A DNA stretch of 64,000 nt from Aliihoeflea aestuarii. Its GTDB lineage: Bacteria > Pseudomonadota > Alphaproteobacteria > Rhizobiales > Rhizobiaceae. The stretch's first letter is position 1. The number at the start of each line of letters is the position of its first letter. The stretch is from positions 1 to 64,000 of the forward strand of contig NZ_JAAAMK010000012.1 in NCBI RefSeq assembly GCF_024105665.1, written 5' to 3'. Below, piece by piece: positions 19,179 through 28,024 of this stretch. The position numbers and the translations under genes were made by a program. The notes beneath the pieces are model-generated. The model made no database searches and was not told the origin of the DNA. It saw only the letters and a list, made by a program, of their open reading frames with translations.

Positions 19179-22115
19179 ATGAAAAAAGGCGATCATCTCT
19201 TCCTCGTCGATGGCTCCGGCTACATCTTCCGCGCCTATCACGCTTTGCCGCCCCTGACGCGCAAATCGGACGGGCTGCCGGTCGGCGCGGTTTCGGGCTT
19301 TTGCAACATGCTTTGGAAGCTAATGCAGAATGCGCGCGACACCGATGTCGGCGTGACGCCGACCCATTTCGCGGTGATCTTCGACTATTCGTCGAAGACG
19401 TTCCGCAACGACCTTTACGATAAATACAAGGCGAACCGGACCGAGCCGCCCGAGGATCTGATCCCGCAATTCGGCCTGATCCGGCAGGCGACGCGCGCCT
19501 TCGAACTGCCCTGCATCGAGATGGAAGGGTTCGAGGCCGACGATCTGATCGCGACCTATGCGAAGCTCGCCTGCGAGGCGGGCGGCGACACCACGATCAT
19601 CTCGTCCGACAAGGATCTGATGCAACTCGTCGGGCCGACCGTCTCCATGTACGACCCGATGAAGGACAAGGAGATCAAAATCCCCGAAGTCATCGAGAAA
19701 TGGGGCGTGCCGCCGGAAAAGATGATCGATCTTCAGGCACTGACCGGCGATTCGGTCGACAATGTGCCGGGGGTTCCGGGCATCGGTCCGAAGACGGCGG
19801 CGCAGCTTCTGGAAGAATTCGGCGATCTCGACACGCTGCTCGCCCGCGCCTCCGAGATCAAGCAGAACAAGCGCCGCGAAAACCTGATCGAGCATGCCGA
19901 CATGGCGCGCCTGTCGCGCGAGCTCGTGCGATTGAAGGACGATGTGAGCGTCAATGACGGTCTCGACGCGTTCGTTCTCCAGCCGCCGAACGGGCCGAAG
20001 CTGATCGGCTTTCTGAAGGCGATGGAGTTTTCCTCGCTGACGCGCCGCGTGGCCGAGGCGACGGGCGCCGAGCCGTCCGAGATCGAGCCGATGCATATCG
20101 AGGTGCAGGCCGGCAAGAACGCTCATGGTCCCGATCTCGACGTGCCGTCTTCGGGCATGAGCGAGGCGGGCGAGGAAGGCGAAGTCGCGCCCGAACCGCG
20201 CACCGGCCCCGCCACCCCGCAGGACCTTGCCAAGGCACGCGCCGATGCGGCGATCGCGGGCAAGATCGATCGCGCGGCCTATGTCACGATCCGCGATCTC
20301 GCCACGCTTGAGGCATGGGTTGCGGAGGCCGTCGAGGCCGGCCGCGTCGCCTTCGATACGCAGACGACCTCGCTCGATCCGATGCAGGCGGATTTGTGCG
20401 GCTTTTCCCTCGCGATCGCGCCGGGCAAGGCGGCCTATGTGCCGCTGACCCACAAATCCGGCGCGGGCGACCTTCTGGGCGGCGGCCTCGTGGAAAACCA
20501 GATTCCGATCCGCGACGCGCTCGCCGCCGTCAAGCCGCTGATGGAGGACGCGTCCGTCCTCAAGATCGCGCACAATCTCAAATATGACTGGCTGGTGCTG
20601 AAGCGCCACGGCATCGAGGCAAGCCCTTGCGACGACACGATGCTCCTGTCCTATGTCGCAGATGCCGGCACGGGCGGACAAAGCATGGACGCGCTATCGG
20701 AGCGCTGGCTCGGCCATGTGCCGATCGCCCTGAAGGACGTGTGCGGATCCGGAAAGTCGATGATCACCTTCGACTTCGTCGATCTGGAAAAGGCGACGGC
20801 CTATGCGGCCGAGAACGCCGATCTGGCGCTGCGGCTTTGGAACGTGCTCAAGGTCCGCGTCACCTCGAAAGGTCTGAACGCCGTCTATGAGCGGCTGGAG
20901 CGCCCTCTTGTGCCGGTGCTCGCCCGCATGGAAGAGCGCGGCATTTCGGTCGACCGGCAGATATTGTCGCGCCTGTCGGGCGAGTTCGCGCAGCGCGCCG
21001 GCGCGTTCGAGGAGGAGGTTTACGAGCTTGCCGGCGAGCGCTTCACCATCGGCTCGCCCAAGCAGCTCGGCGACATATTGTTCGGCCGCATGGGACTGCC
21101 GGGCGGCTCGAAGACCAAATCCGGCCAGTGGTCGACGACGGCTTCGGTACTGGAAGACCTTGCCGCCGAGGGCCACGAACTGCCGCGAAAGATCGTCGAC
21201 TGGCGTCAGCTATCCAAGCTGCGCTCCACCTACACGGACGCGCTGCCGGGCTACATCCATCCGCAGACGAAGCGGGTTCATACGTCCTACGCGCTGGCCG
21301 CGACGACGACCGGCCGCCTGTCCTCATCCGAGCCGAACCTTCAGAACATCCCGATCCGCACCGCCGAGGGCCGCAAGATCCGGACGGCGTTCATCGCCGA
21401 GCCGGGCCACAGGCTGATTTCGGCAGATTACAGCCAGATCGAACTGCGCGTTCTCGCCCATGTGGCGGAAATCCCGCAATTGCAGCAGGCGTTTTCGGAC
21501 GGCGTCGACATTCACGCGATGACGGCGTCCGAAATGTTCAACGTGCCGGTGGCGGGCATGTCGTCCGAAGTGCGCCGCCGCGCCAAGGCAATCAATTTCG
21601 GCATCATCTACGGCATTTCGGCCTTCGGCCTTGCCAACCAGCTCTCCATCGCGCGGGAGGAAGCGGGCAGCTACATCAGGAAGTATTTCGAGCGCTTCCC
21701 CGGCATCAAGGACTACATGGACGCGACGAAGGCGTTCGCGCGCGACAACGGCTATGTCGAGACGATCTTCGGCCGCCGCATCCATTATCCCGAAATCCGC
21801 TCGTCCAACCCGTCAGTGCGGGCATTCAACGAGCGCGCGGCCATCAATGCGCCGATCCAGGGATCGGCCGCGGACATCATCCGCCGCGCGATGGTGAAGA
21901 TGGAGCCGGCGCTGGAAGGCGCGGGTCTCGACCGCACTCAGATGCTTTTGCAGGTCCATGACGAACTGATCTTTGAAGCGCCCGAGGATCAGGTCGAAGC
22001 CGCGATCCCGGTCATTCAGGGAACGATGGAGCATGCGGCTATGCCCGCGCTGGCAATGAAGGTTCCGCTCCAGGTCGACGCGCGGTCGGCGAACAATTGG
22101 GACGAGGCGCATTGA
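19179..22115 (+). CDS. polA: DNA polymerase I (proofreading site altered)
   Basis: The 978-residue protein has three domains. The 5'-3' nuclease (1-300) has VDGSGYIFRAYHAL and GVPGIGPKTA. The 3'-5' exonuclease spans about 370-570. The polymerase (about 600-978) has motif A DYSQIELRVLAH, motif B RRRAKAINFGIIYG and motif C QVHDELIFE. It replaces RNA primers and fills repair gaps. In the proofreading domain the Exo I motif reads FDTQTTSLD (D393, Q395 where Glu is expected) and Exo III reads YAAENADLAL (N546 where Asp is expected); Exo II NLKYD (D470) is normal. Two of four metal-binding acids are therefore amides, so proofreading is probably weak or absent. Confidence 0.97.
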   Translation: MKKGDHLFLVDGSGYIFRAYHALPPLTRKSDGLPVGAVSGFCNMLWKLMQNARDTDVGVTPTHFAVIFDYSSKTFRNDLYDKYKANRTEPPEDLIPQFGLIRQATRAFELPCIEMEGFEADDLIATYAKLACEAGGDTTIISSDKDLMQLVGPTVSMYDPMKDKEIKIPEVIEKWGVPPEKMIDLQALTGDSVDNVPGVPGIGPKTAAQLLEEFGDLDTLLARASEIKQNKRRENLIEHADMARLSRELVRLKDDVSVNDGLDAFVLQPPNGPKLIGFLKAMEFSSLTRRVAEATGAEPSEIEPMHIEVQAGKNAHGPDLDVPSSGMSEAGEEGEVAPEPRTGPATPQDLAKARADAAIAGKIDRAAYVTIRDLATLEAWVAEAVEAGRVAFDTQTTSLDPMQADLCGFSLAIAPGKAAYVPLTHKSGAGDLLGGGLVENQIPIRDALAAVKPLMEDASVLKIAHNLKYDWLVLKRHGIEASPCDDTMLLSYVADAGTGGQSMDALSERWLGHVPIALKDVCGSGKSMITFDFVDLEKATAYAAENADLALRLWNVLKVRVTSKGLNAVYERLERPLVPVLARMEERGISVDRQILSRLSGEFAQRAGAFEEEVYELAGERFTIGSPKQLGDILFGRMGLPGGSKTKSGQWSTTASVLEDLAAEGHELPRKIVDWRQLSKLRSTYTDALPGYIHPQTKRVHTSYALAATTTGRLSSSEPNLQNIPIRTAEGRKIRTAFIAEPGHRLISADYSQIELRVLAHVAEIPQLQQAFSDGVDIHAMTASEMFNVPVAGMSSEVRRRAKAINFGIIYGISAFGLANQLSIAREEAGSYIRKYFERFPGIKDYMDATKAFARDNGYVETIFGRRIHYPEIRSSNPSVRAFNERAAINAPIQGSAADIIRRAMVKMEPALEGAGLDRTQMLLQVHDELIFEAPEDQVEAAIPVIQGTMEHAAMPALAMKVPLQVDARSANNWDEAH

Positions 22116-22145
22116 TACGATTGGCGCATGCGGCACTCATACATT

Positions 22146-22275
22146 GAGGCATGGACCCCTGTGACGAGCACAGGGGTGACGGCAGAAAAAGCATCTGCAA
22201 ACTAACGCCGTCGGCGACTGGCATAGCTTTTAATGACTTCGTCATTCCTGTGCTTGTCACAGGAATCCATGCCTC
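22146..22275 (-). repeat. Intergenic repeat element with terminal palindromes, single copy
   Basis: An element of about 130 bp between polA and sodC has long imperfect terminal inverted repeats. The left end begins GAGGCATGGACCCCTGTGAC and the right end is the reverse complement of GAGGCATGGATTCCTGTGAC. Its centre (GCAAAC...GGCGACTGGCAT) matches, in the opposite orientation, the centre of the repeats at 31308-31560. It resembles the rhizobial intergenic mosaic (RIME)-type repeats and could act as a transcript-end hairpin for both convergent genes. Confidence 0.8.
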
Positions 22276-22285
22276 GCCCTTTGCG

Positions 22286-22825
22286 CTATTCCTCTTCGAT
22301 CACACCGCACGCATGGCGGTCGCCCGCGTCGCCGGTCGGCTGTGTCATGTAATCGTCCGCGCCGCCGTGGATCATCAATGCGCGGCCCGCGATGTCGGCC
22401 TCGCCGCCGTCGCCCAGCGTCACCATCGAATTGAAGACCTGCGCGCGCAAAACGCCGTCTTCGCCGACATACTGGTTCGGCATGTCGCCCGCATGAGGCC
22501 CGCCTTCGGCCATGTAGCCATGCGGGACGTCGCCGGGATTGAAGTGTCCGCCGGCCGAATCATGATGCGTTGCCGCGTCGCATTCACCCGTCTCATGGAC
22601 GTGGAAGGCCAGCCACTCGCCTGCCGGCAAGCCGGACACCTCGATCTGGATGAGAACGCCGTTCGGCGTGCCTGTCAGCGAAGCCGTGCCGTTCTCCGCG
22701 CCCTCCATGTCGACGAAGGTCGCGACCGCCTCGGTGATCTCGACGGGCGTCGCCTCTTCGTCCTGCGCAAACGCAGCGCCCGTCATCAGGGCGATCGCCG
22801 CAGTGGCGGTCAAAATCCGTTGCAT
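22286..22825 (-). CDS. sodC: periplasmic Cu/Zn superoxide dismutase
   Basis: The 179-residue protein carries a signal peptide (QRILTATAAIALMTGAAFAQ) and the Cu/Zn SOD fold. The metal ligands are visible: FHVHETGECD (two Cu His), GGHFNPG, HGYMAEGGPHAGDMPN (Zn His and Asp) and the late His in DRHACGV. The cysteines in GECD and HACG can form the conserved disulfide. It dismutates periplasmic superoxide. ATG 22825 has GGGAG upstream. It is convergent with polA across the repeat element. Confidence 0.95.
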   Translation of the reverse strand: MQRILTATAAIALMTGAAFAQDEEATPVEITEAVATFVDMEGAENGTASLTGTPNGVLIQIEVSGLPAGEWLAFHVHETGECDAATHHDSAGGHFNPGDVPHGYMAEGGPHAGDMPNQYVGEDGVLRAQVFNSMVTLGDGGEADIAGRALMIHGGADDYMTQPTGDAGDRHACGVIEEE

Positions 22826-23124
22826 GATCCATCTCCCGGTTTTGTGGTTCATGAGCGCAATGGCGGTGCGCGTCGATGGTTCCCGAAACAACGCATCGAT
22901 GGAAGAACCGCTGCGAATTCTCTCGAAACCGGCGAAAATCGGGCTGGCGGACATTATTTTTCTGTAATTTGAAAGCTGCCCGCAGTGGGCGCATCTTTTC
23001 CTCGAAGTCGGGAAACGCCGGTAGCCGGATGCGGCTGCGACGCGACGTTTCCGGACGACTTCGTCGCGCGTCCCCAACCGCTGAAGGCGGCTTCCGGGGA
23101 CAGCGGTTTCAAGGACAAACGAAC

Positions 23125-23382
23125 ATGCGTGCTCTCTTTATCCCCGTGGCCGTGGCCGCCGGGCTTGCACTGGCTCCCGCCGCCTTTGCCGCCGAAACGA
23201 CGACCGGCATGATCAAGTCGATCGACGCCAAGGCGCATATCCTGACCCTCGACAACGGAACGGTCTACACCCTTCCCTCCACGGTGAAGGATGGCAGCAT
23301 GAAGGTCGGCGACAAGGTCAGCGTGATGTGGGACATGAAGGCCGGCAAGCATCAGGCCGAATCGGTGACTATGGCGAAATAG
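23125..23382 (+). CDS. small exported DUF1344 family protein
   Basis: The 85-residue product has a signal peptide (ALFIPVAVAAGLALAPAAFA) and a mature region of about 63 residues containing GMIKSIDAKAHILTLDNG and VGDKVSVMWDMKAGK, a small beta-barrel-like pattern seen in DUF1344 proteins of Rhizobiales. Function is unknown. ATG 23125 opens right at the signal peptide. The 299 bp between this gene and sodC shows no other gene and probably contains both divergent promoters. Confidence 0.85.
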   Translation: MRALFIPVAVAAGLALAPAAFAAETTTGMIKSIDAKAHILTLDNGTVYTLPSTVKDGSMKVGDKVSVMWDMKAGKHQAESVTMAK

Positions 23383-23405
23383 AACGATTGTCGTTCAGCA
23401 ATGAA

Positions 23406-23435
23406 AGGCCCGTCGCCGGCAGTGGCGGCGGGCCT
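23406..23435. terminator. Bidirectional terminator hairpin between DUF1344 and GGDEF genes
   Basis: AGGCCCGTCGCC pairs with GGCGGCGGGCCT (12 bp, one G-U) around a six-base loop, 23 bp after the DUF1344 stop and 26 bp after the convergent GGDEF gene's stop at 23462. A short AAA and TT flank it. Confidence 0.7.
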
Positions 23436-23461
23436 TCTGCATGACTGGACGATGCGGCAAG

Positions 23462-24646
23462 TCACGCGATGGAAAGAAGGCTCGCCGTCTGCCGCAGGTT
23501 CGGTTCGGCCGATGCGACCCGGTTGCGCCCGCCCCGCTTTGCCGCATAAAGCGCGATGTCGGCCTGCCGCATGGCCTCGGAAAGATCGTCGCCGGCGCTG
23601 AACTCGGCAACTCCGAAGCTGGCCGTGACCTTGATGCCGCCCGGCAGGCTTTCATGGCAATGATCGGCGATGCCGATCCTGATGCCTTCGGCAAAAAGCG
23701 TCGCCGCCTTTATCGGCGTCATCGGCAGGAGGATCACGAATTCCTCGCCTCCGATGCGTCCGATTATCGGTTTGAACGGCAGCCATGTCAGAATGTTCGC
23801 AACACCGGCGATCACGTCGTCGCCGATCGCGTGGCCGAAACGGTCATTGATCGATTTGAAATGGTCGATGTCGACAATCACGATCGAGCATGTGACCCGT
23901 GGGTCGCGCTGCGCGAGATCGAGCGCCGCCTGCTCGAAGAAACCGCGTCGATTGAGAACCCCGGTCATCGGATCGCGGCGCGCCTGATCTTCGAGTTCGC
24001 TTGTCATATCCGAAACCGTGCGCATGAGGAACAGAATAGCAAAACCGATCCAGCCGACCAGCGATTGAAGTTTCAGGGCGACCACGAACAGCGAGTCAGG
24101 CTCGACGGCACCTATCTCGGCAGGCATGTCCACGATAAACGCCGTCACGGGGCGCACGAGAACCACGATTGCGATCACCACCATAAAGCCGGCAAGCAGG
24201 CGATCGATCACATCCTTTTTTTGCGTGGCAAGGATGCACCACGCGGCCAAGGCAAGCATCAGGCTGATGGCGATGCTCATCGAAGCGCTGCGCGCGATCA
24301 CGTTGGGCCAGCCGTAGGAGAAGAACACGACGCCCGCCATCCCGGCGCCGTAGAGCAGCCACAGCGCGCTGTCGTGCCGGCGGGCACCGTAGCGCGTGAA
24401 GACGCCCCGCGCCGTGAAGACCACTCCCAGGCCATGAAAGACATTGGACAGGAGGGACACGGTGTCTCCGAAGCCGTAAACACGCATGAATTCGATTGAA
24501 AAGCCGACCACACCGAGCGCATAGACCAGCCCCCAGTCCTTGAGATGCGCATATTGAGGCTGCTGGCGCCAAATGAAGTAAAAGGTTGCGGCAAGAAAGG
24601 TCGAGACGAGCGGAACGCCGAGCGAAAGCAGGTAATTTCCTGACAT
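23462..24646 (-). CDS. membrane-bound diguanylate cyclase (GGDEF)
   Basis: The 394-residue protein has six or seven N-terminal membrane helices (residues 5-225) and a C-terminal GGDEF domain (about 235-385). The domain has RRDPMTGVLNRRGF, the substrate loop IVDIDHFKSINDRFGHAIGDDV and an intact GGEEF active site (IGRIGGEEFVIL). It should make c-di-GMP. No RxxD inhibitory site is present five residues before GGEEF. ATG 24646 begins directly at the first helix. It is divergent from the PBP gene with a CtrA-type box between them. Confidence 0.93.
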   Translation of the reverse strand: MSGNYLLSLGVPLVSTFLAATFYFIWRQQPQYAHLKDWGLVYALGVVGFSIEFMRVYGFGDTVSLLSNVFHGLGVVFTARGVFTRYGARRHDSALWLLYGAGMAGVVFFSYGWPNVIARSASMSIAISLMLALAAWCILATQKKDVIDRLLAGFMVVIAIVVLVRPVTAFIVDMPAEIGAVEPDSLFVVALKLQSLVGWIGFAILFLMRTVSDMTSELEDQARRDPMTGVLNRRGFFEQAALDLAQRDPRVTCSIVIVDIDHFKSINDRFGHAIGDDVIAGVANILTWLPFKPIIGRIGGEEFVILLPMTPIKAATLFAEGIRIGIADHCHESLPGGIKVTASFGVAEFSAGDDLSEAMRQADIALYAAKRGGRNRVASAEPNLRQTASLLSIA

Positions 24647-24762
24647 ATGTTCCCCATCCCCGGTTCCGGCCGGAGCTAGACATGTAAAAGGTAAGCTTGG
24701 CGTAAACCTGAGGTTGCGGATTGATTCTTTCGGGAGGACGCGCCGGTTGCGCGATCACAGCC

Positions 24763-24777
24763 TTAACGCTCCCTTAA
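24763..24777. promoter_or_regulatory. CtrA-type binding site between GGDEF and PBP genes
   Basis: TTAACGCTCCCTTAA fits TTAA-N7-TTAA exactly. It lies 117 bp upstream of the GGDEF start (24646) and 66 bp upstream of the PBP start (24843), so it could serve either or both genes. Confidence 0.6.
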
Positions 24778-24842
24778 AGCGCCGCAATTAATCTTCACCG
24801 ACAGCGACCATCACGCAAACAAGAAGACGGGCATCAGGGGCC

Positions 24843-27038
24843 ATGGGCGACAGACGGATCGAGCCGACCTTTGGCGGGTCTGCATCGGATGAAGGCTCCA
24901 GCCTTTTCGTGAGCGAGGCGGACAGGGTCGTGGGACAGCGAGGAAAGCGCGGCTCCGCGAAGACCTCCTCATCCCGCAAGGCAGCGCCGAAAACACGCGG
25001 TCAGGGAACCGGCAAAAAGCGCGGGCGGCAACGCCGCTCGGGTGGCGGTGGGCTGTTCGGCTTCCTGCGCAAGACGACCTACTGGTCCTTCGTTCTCGCC
25101 ATCTGGGGCGGTGTCGCGGCTGCCGGCGTGCTGGTCTTTTACGCGGCGCAGATGCCGAGCGCCTCGACATGGGCCATTCCCGATCGTCCGCCGAACGTCA
25201 AGATCATGGATATCGAGGGCCGTCAGGTCGCCAATCGCGGCATGATGGGCGGCGAATCCATCGGTCTGCACGAGATGTCGCCCTATATCCCGCAGGCCGT
25301 CGTCGCGATCGAGGACCGGCGCTTCTATTCGCATTTCGGCGTCGATCCGCAGGGTCTGGCGCGTGCCATGTACGAGAATATCGTCAACCGCCGCGTGGTG
25401 CAGGGCGGCTCGACGCTGACGCAGCAACTCGCCAAGAACCTGTTCCTGACGAATGAGCGCTCCTACGACCGCAAGATCCGCGAAGTGCTGATGGCCTTCT
25501 GGCTCGAGCACGAGCATTCGAAGGACCAGATCCTCGAAATGTATCTGAACCGGGTCTATTTCGGGTCCGGCGCCTACGGCGTCGAGGCGGCGTCCAGGCG
25601 GTATTTCGGAAAATCAGCGCGCGACGTGACCTTGTCGGAAGCCTCGATGCTGGCGGGGCTTCTCGTCGCGCCGTCGCGCCTGTCGCCCGCACGCGACCCG
25701 CAGGCGGCCGAAAACCGCGCCCAGCTCGTGCTTTCGGCCATGCGCGACCAGGGCATGATCGGCGACAGCGAACTCGCCTCGGCGATCTCCGCCCCGCCCG
25801 TGCGCGCGGCAGCCTACTGGACCGGCTCCGAGAACTACGTCGCGGACCGCATCATGGGCGAACTGCCGGGCCTGATCGGCGGCGACGTGCGCAAGGATCT
25901 GATCGTCGAGGCAACGATCGACCTCGATCTGCAGGAACTGGGCGAACAGGCGATCCGCCAGATGGTCGACGAGAACAAGTCGAGCCACGACGTCAGCCAG
26001 GGCGCGCTCGTCTCGATCGACGGCAACGGCGCTGTGCGCGCCATGGTCGGCGGCTACGACTACGCCAACTCGCAGTTCGACCGCGCATCAGAAGCGCGCC
26101 GCCAGCCGGGTTCGGCCTTCAAGTCGTTCGTGTGGATGGCGGCAATGGAACAGGGCCTCTTCCCCGACACGATCCGCAACGACGCGCCGGTCAAGATCGG
26201 CAACTGGTCGCCGCAGAACTTCAACAACACCTATAGCGGCCCGATGACGCTGTCGCAGGCGCTGGCGCGCTCGTCCAACACGATCGCTGCCGTGCTCGCG
26301 CACGAGGTCGGCCCGTCGGCCATCGTCGAGGGCGCATGGCGCATGGGCATCGAATCCGATCTCCAGCCGAACCTGTCGATCTCGCTGGGCACATCGGAAG
26401 TCACGCCACTCGAACTGACCGCCGCCTATGTGCCGTTTTCGACTGGAGGCATAAGACCCGACATCCATTTCGTCGAGCGCGTCTCGACCATCGACGGCGA
26501 GGTGCTGTACCAGCGGCCCGCTTCGGCAGGCATTCAGGTCGCAACGCCCGAAATCGTCGGAATGATGAACTACATGATGGCCGAAACGGTGGGAACGGGC
26601 ACCGGGCGCAACGCCGATTTCGGCTGGCCCGCCGCCGGCAAGACCGGCACCAGCCAGAACTCGCGCGACGCCTGGTTCGTCGGCTACACGGCAGCACTCA
26701 CGACGGGCGTCTGGTTCGGCAATGACGACGGCAAGCCGATGAAGAACATCACCGGCGGCCAGCTTCCGGCGAAGGCATGGAAAATCTTCATGGAGGGCGC
26801 GCACGAGGGCCTGGCGGTGGCGAACCTGCCCGGCCGCTGGACGCCCGACACCTTCCAACGCATCGAGGATCTTCTGGCGAGCGATCGCGGGATCCCGCAA
26901 CAGGATGCCTATCCGCAGCAGGACAGCGGCACGACCGGCTCGATCCAGCCGCCAGGCGATGTCGGCGGCGAGCAGCAGGCCCGGCAGCAAAGGCAAGGTC
27001 CGATCGGTTCGATCATGGACATCATCATGGGGAATTGA
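24843..27038 (+). CDS. class A penicillin-binding protein (PBP1 family, transglycosylase/transpeptidase)
   Basis: The 731-residue bifunctional peptidoglycan synthase has a basic Ser/Lys/Arg-rich cytoplasmic tail (1-78) and one membrane anchor (about 79-103). The GT51 domain has EDRRFYSHFGVD, GGSTLTQQLAKNLFL and EMYLNRVYFGSGAYGVEAA. The transpeptidase domain has SAFK (S424), an SSN motif in ALARSSNTIAA, and KTGTS (600-604). The C-terminus is Gln-rich. It polymerises and crosslinks the cell wall. ATG 24843 follows CCA with no strong ribosome site. A CtrA-type box lies 66 bp upstream. Confidence 0.95.
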   Translation: MGDRRIEPTFGGSASDEGSSLFVSEADRVVGQRGKRGSAKTSSSRKAAPKTRGQGTGKKRGRQRRSGGGGLFGFLRKTTYWSFVLAIWGGVAAAGVLVFYAAQMPSASTWAIPDRPPNVKIMDIEGRQVANRGMMGGESIGLHEMSPYIPQAVVAIEDRRFYSHFGVDPQGLARAMYENIVNRRVVQGGSTLTQQLAKNLFLTNERSYDRKIREVLMAFWLEHEHSKDQILEMYLNRVYFGSGAYGVEAASRRYFGKSARDVTLSEASMLAGLLVAPSRLSPARDPQAAENRAQLVLSAMRDQGMIGDSELASAISAPPVRAAAYWTGSENYVADRIMGELPGLIGGDVRKDLIVEATIDLDLQELGEQAIRQMVDENKSSHDVSQGALVSIDGNGAVRAMVGGYDYANSQFDRASEARRQPGSAFKSFVWMAAMEQGLFPDTIRNDAPVKIGNWSPQNFNNTYSGPMTLSQALARSSNTIAAVLAHEVGPSAIVEGAWRMGIESDLQPNLSISLGTSEVTPLELTAAYVPFSTGGIRPDIHFVERVSTIDGEVLYQRPASAGIQVATPEIVGMMNYMMAETVGTGTGRNADFGWPAAGKTGTSQNSRDAWFVGYTAALTTGVWFGNDDGKPMKNITGGQLPAKAWKIFMEGAHEGLAVANLPGRWTPDTFQRIEDLLASDRGIPQQDAYPQQDSGTTGSIQPPGDVGGEQQARQQRQGPIGSIMDIIMGN

Positions 27039-27143
27039 GCTGGCGCTTCCGAGGCATTCCCTCGCGATGGCCGGCCCTTCTGGACATCGCCTTTGCGAGC
27101 GGCTAGGCGAAGCGCAACGAAATCCATGCGCCCGGAGCCGCCC

Positions 27144-27830
27144 GTGACCAGCCCAACCCTTATCGCCCCATCCGTCCTTTCGGCCGATTTCGCGCGGCTC
27201 GGCGAAGAGGTCGACGCCGTCGTGGCGGCAGGCGCCGACTGGATCCATCTGGACGTCATGGACGGGCATTTCGTGCCGAACATCACGTTCGGTCCGCAGA
27301 TCATCAAGTCGATCCGCGGCCGCACCGACAAGGTGTTCGACTGCCATCTGATGATCGAGCCGGCCGATCCCTATCTCGCCGCCTTCGCCGATGCGGGCTG
27401 CGACATCATCACCGTCCATGCCGAGGCTGGACCACATCTCGACCGCTCGCTGCAGGCGATCCGCAACCTCGGCAAGAAAGCCGGCGTTTCGCTCAATCCC
27501 TCGACGCCCGAAAGCGTCATCGAATATGTGCTCGACCGGCTCGATCTCGTCCTCCTGATGACCGTCAATCCCGGTTTCGGCGGACAGGCCTTCATCCCGT
27601 CTGTCGTGGAAAAGGTCCGCCGCGTGAAGGCGCTGATTGGCGACCGCCCGATCGACATCGAGATCGACGGCGGCGTGACGCCCGAGACCGCGCCGCTGGT
27701 CGCCAAAGCCGGCGCGAATGTCCTCGTCGCGGGCTCGGCGGTCTTCAGGGGCGGTTCGGCGGAGGCTTACGCGAAGAATATCGACGCGATCCGCAAAGCT
27801 GCCGACAATGCCCGTGGACTGATCGTCTGA
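27144..27830 (+). CDS. rpe: ribulose-phosphate 3-epimerase
   Basis: The enzyme interconverts ribulose 5-phosphate and xylulose 5-phosphate in the pentose-phosphate and Calvin pathways. The 228-residue TIM barrel has [14 protein letters not shown], the metal ligands in [12 protein letters not shown] and [20 protein letters not shown], and [12 protein letters not shown] chose GTG 27144 ([10 protein letters not shown]) because GGAG lies six bases upstream and homologues start at this point; ATG 27126 is in frame but has no ribosome site. It follows the PBP gene by 105 bp and ends in a terminator. Confidence 0.96.
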   Translation: MTSPTLIAPSVLSADFARLGEEVDAVVAAGADWIHLDVMDGHFVPNITFGPQIIKSIRGRTDKVFDCHLMIEPADPYLAAFADAGCDIITVHAEAGPHLDRSLQAIRNLGKKAGVSLNPSTPESVIEYVLDRLDLVLLMTVNPGFGGQAFIPSVVEKVRRVKALIGDRPIDIEIDGGVTPETAPLVAKAGANVLVAGSAVFRGGSAEAYAKNIDAIRKAADNARGLIV

Positions 27831-27858
27831 CTTATCCGCACCCGCGCGAAACAGACTG

Positions 27859-27884
27859 AATCCGGCGCGTTTCGACGCCGGATT
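27859..27884 (+). terminator. Terminator after rpe
   Basis: AATCCGGCG pairs perfectly with CGCCGGATT (loop of eight) 29 bp after the rpe stop and is followed by TATTCAATTT, a weak U-rich tail. Confidence 0.65.
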
Positions 27885-27947
27885 TATTCAATTTCAAGCC
27901 GGATTTAAGCATTTCCATCAAGAAACCGTTAAGGTTTACGACTGGTT

Positions 27948-27963
27948 TTAACCGCCCGTTAAC
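27948..27963. promoter_or_regulatory. CtrA-type binding site upstream of the acyltransferase gene
   Basis: TTAACCGCCCGTTAAC is a full match to TTAAC-N6-TTAAC, 62 bp upstream of the acyltransferase start. A further TTAAG half-site lies about 20 bp upstream. Confidence 0.65.
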
Positions 27964-28024
27964 ACATCGATCAACTTATCCGCGTATTTTTCGGCTCGGG
28001 GTTTTCGTTTCGAGGGTGGGTGCC

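Noticed and set aside
19320-20681. Long antisense open frame within polA, and similar ones in aroA, aldehyde dehydrogenase, ggt, ftsK-like and ankyrin genes
   Set aside because: Arg/Asp/His-rich translations typical of the complement of GC-rich coding DNA; the opposite strand carries the recognised protein in each case.
23125-23382. In-frame upstream extension of the DUF1344 gene to about 22876
   Set aside because: The extra 83 residues are low-complexity and basic, and would hide a clear signal peptide that starts at 23125.
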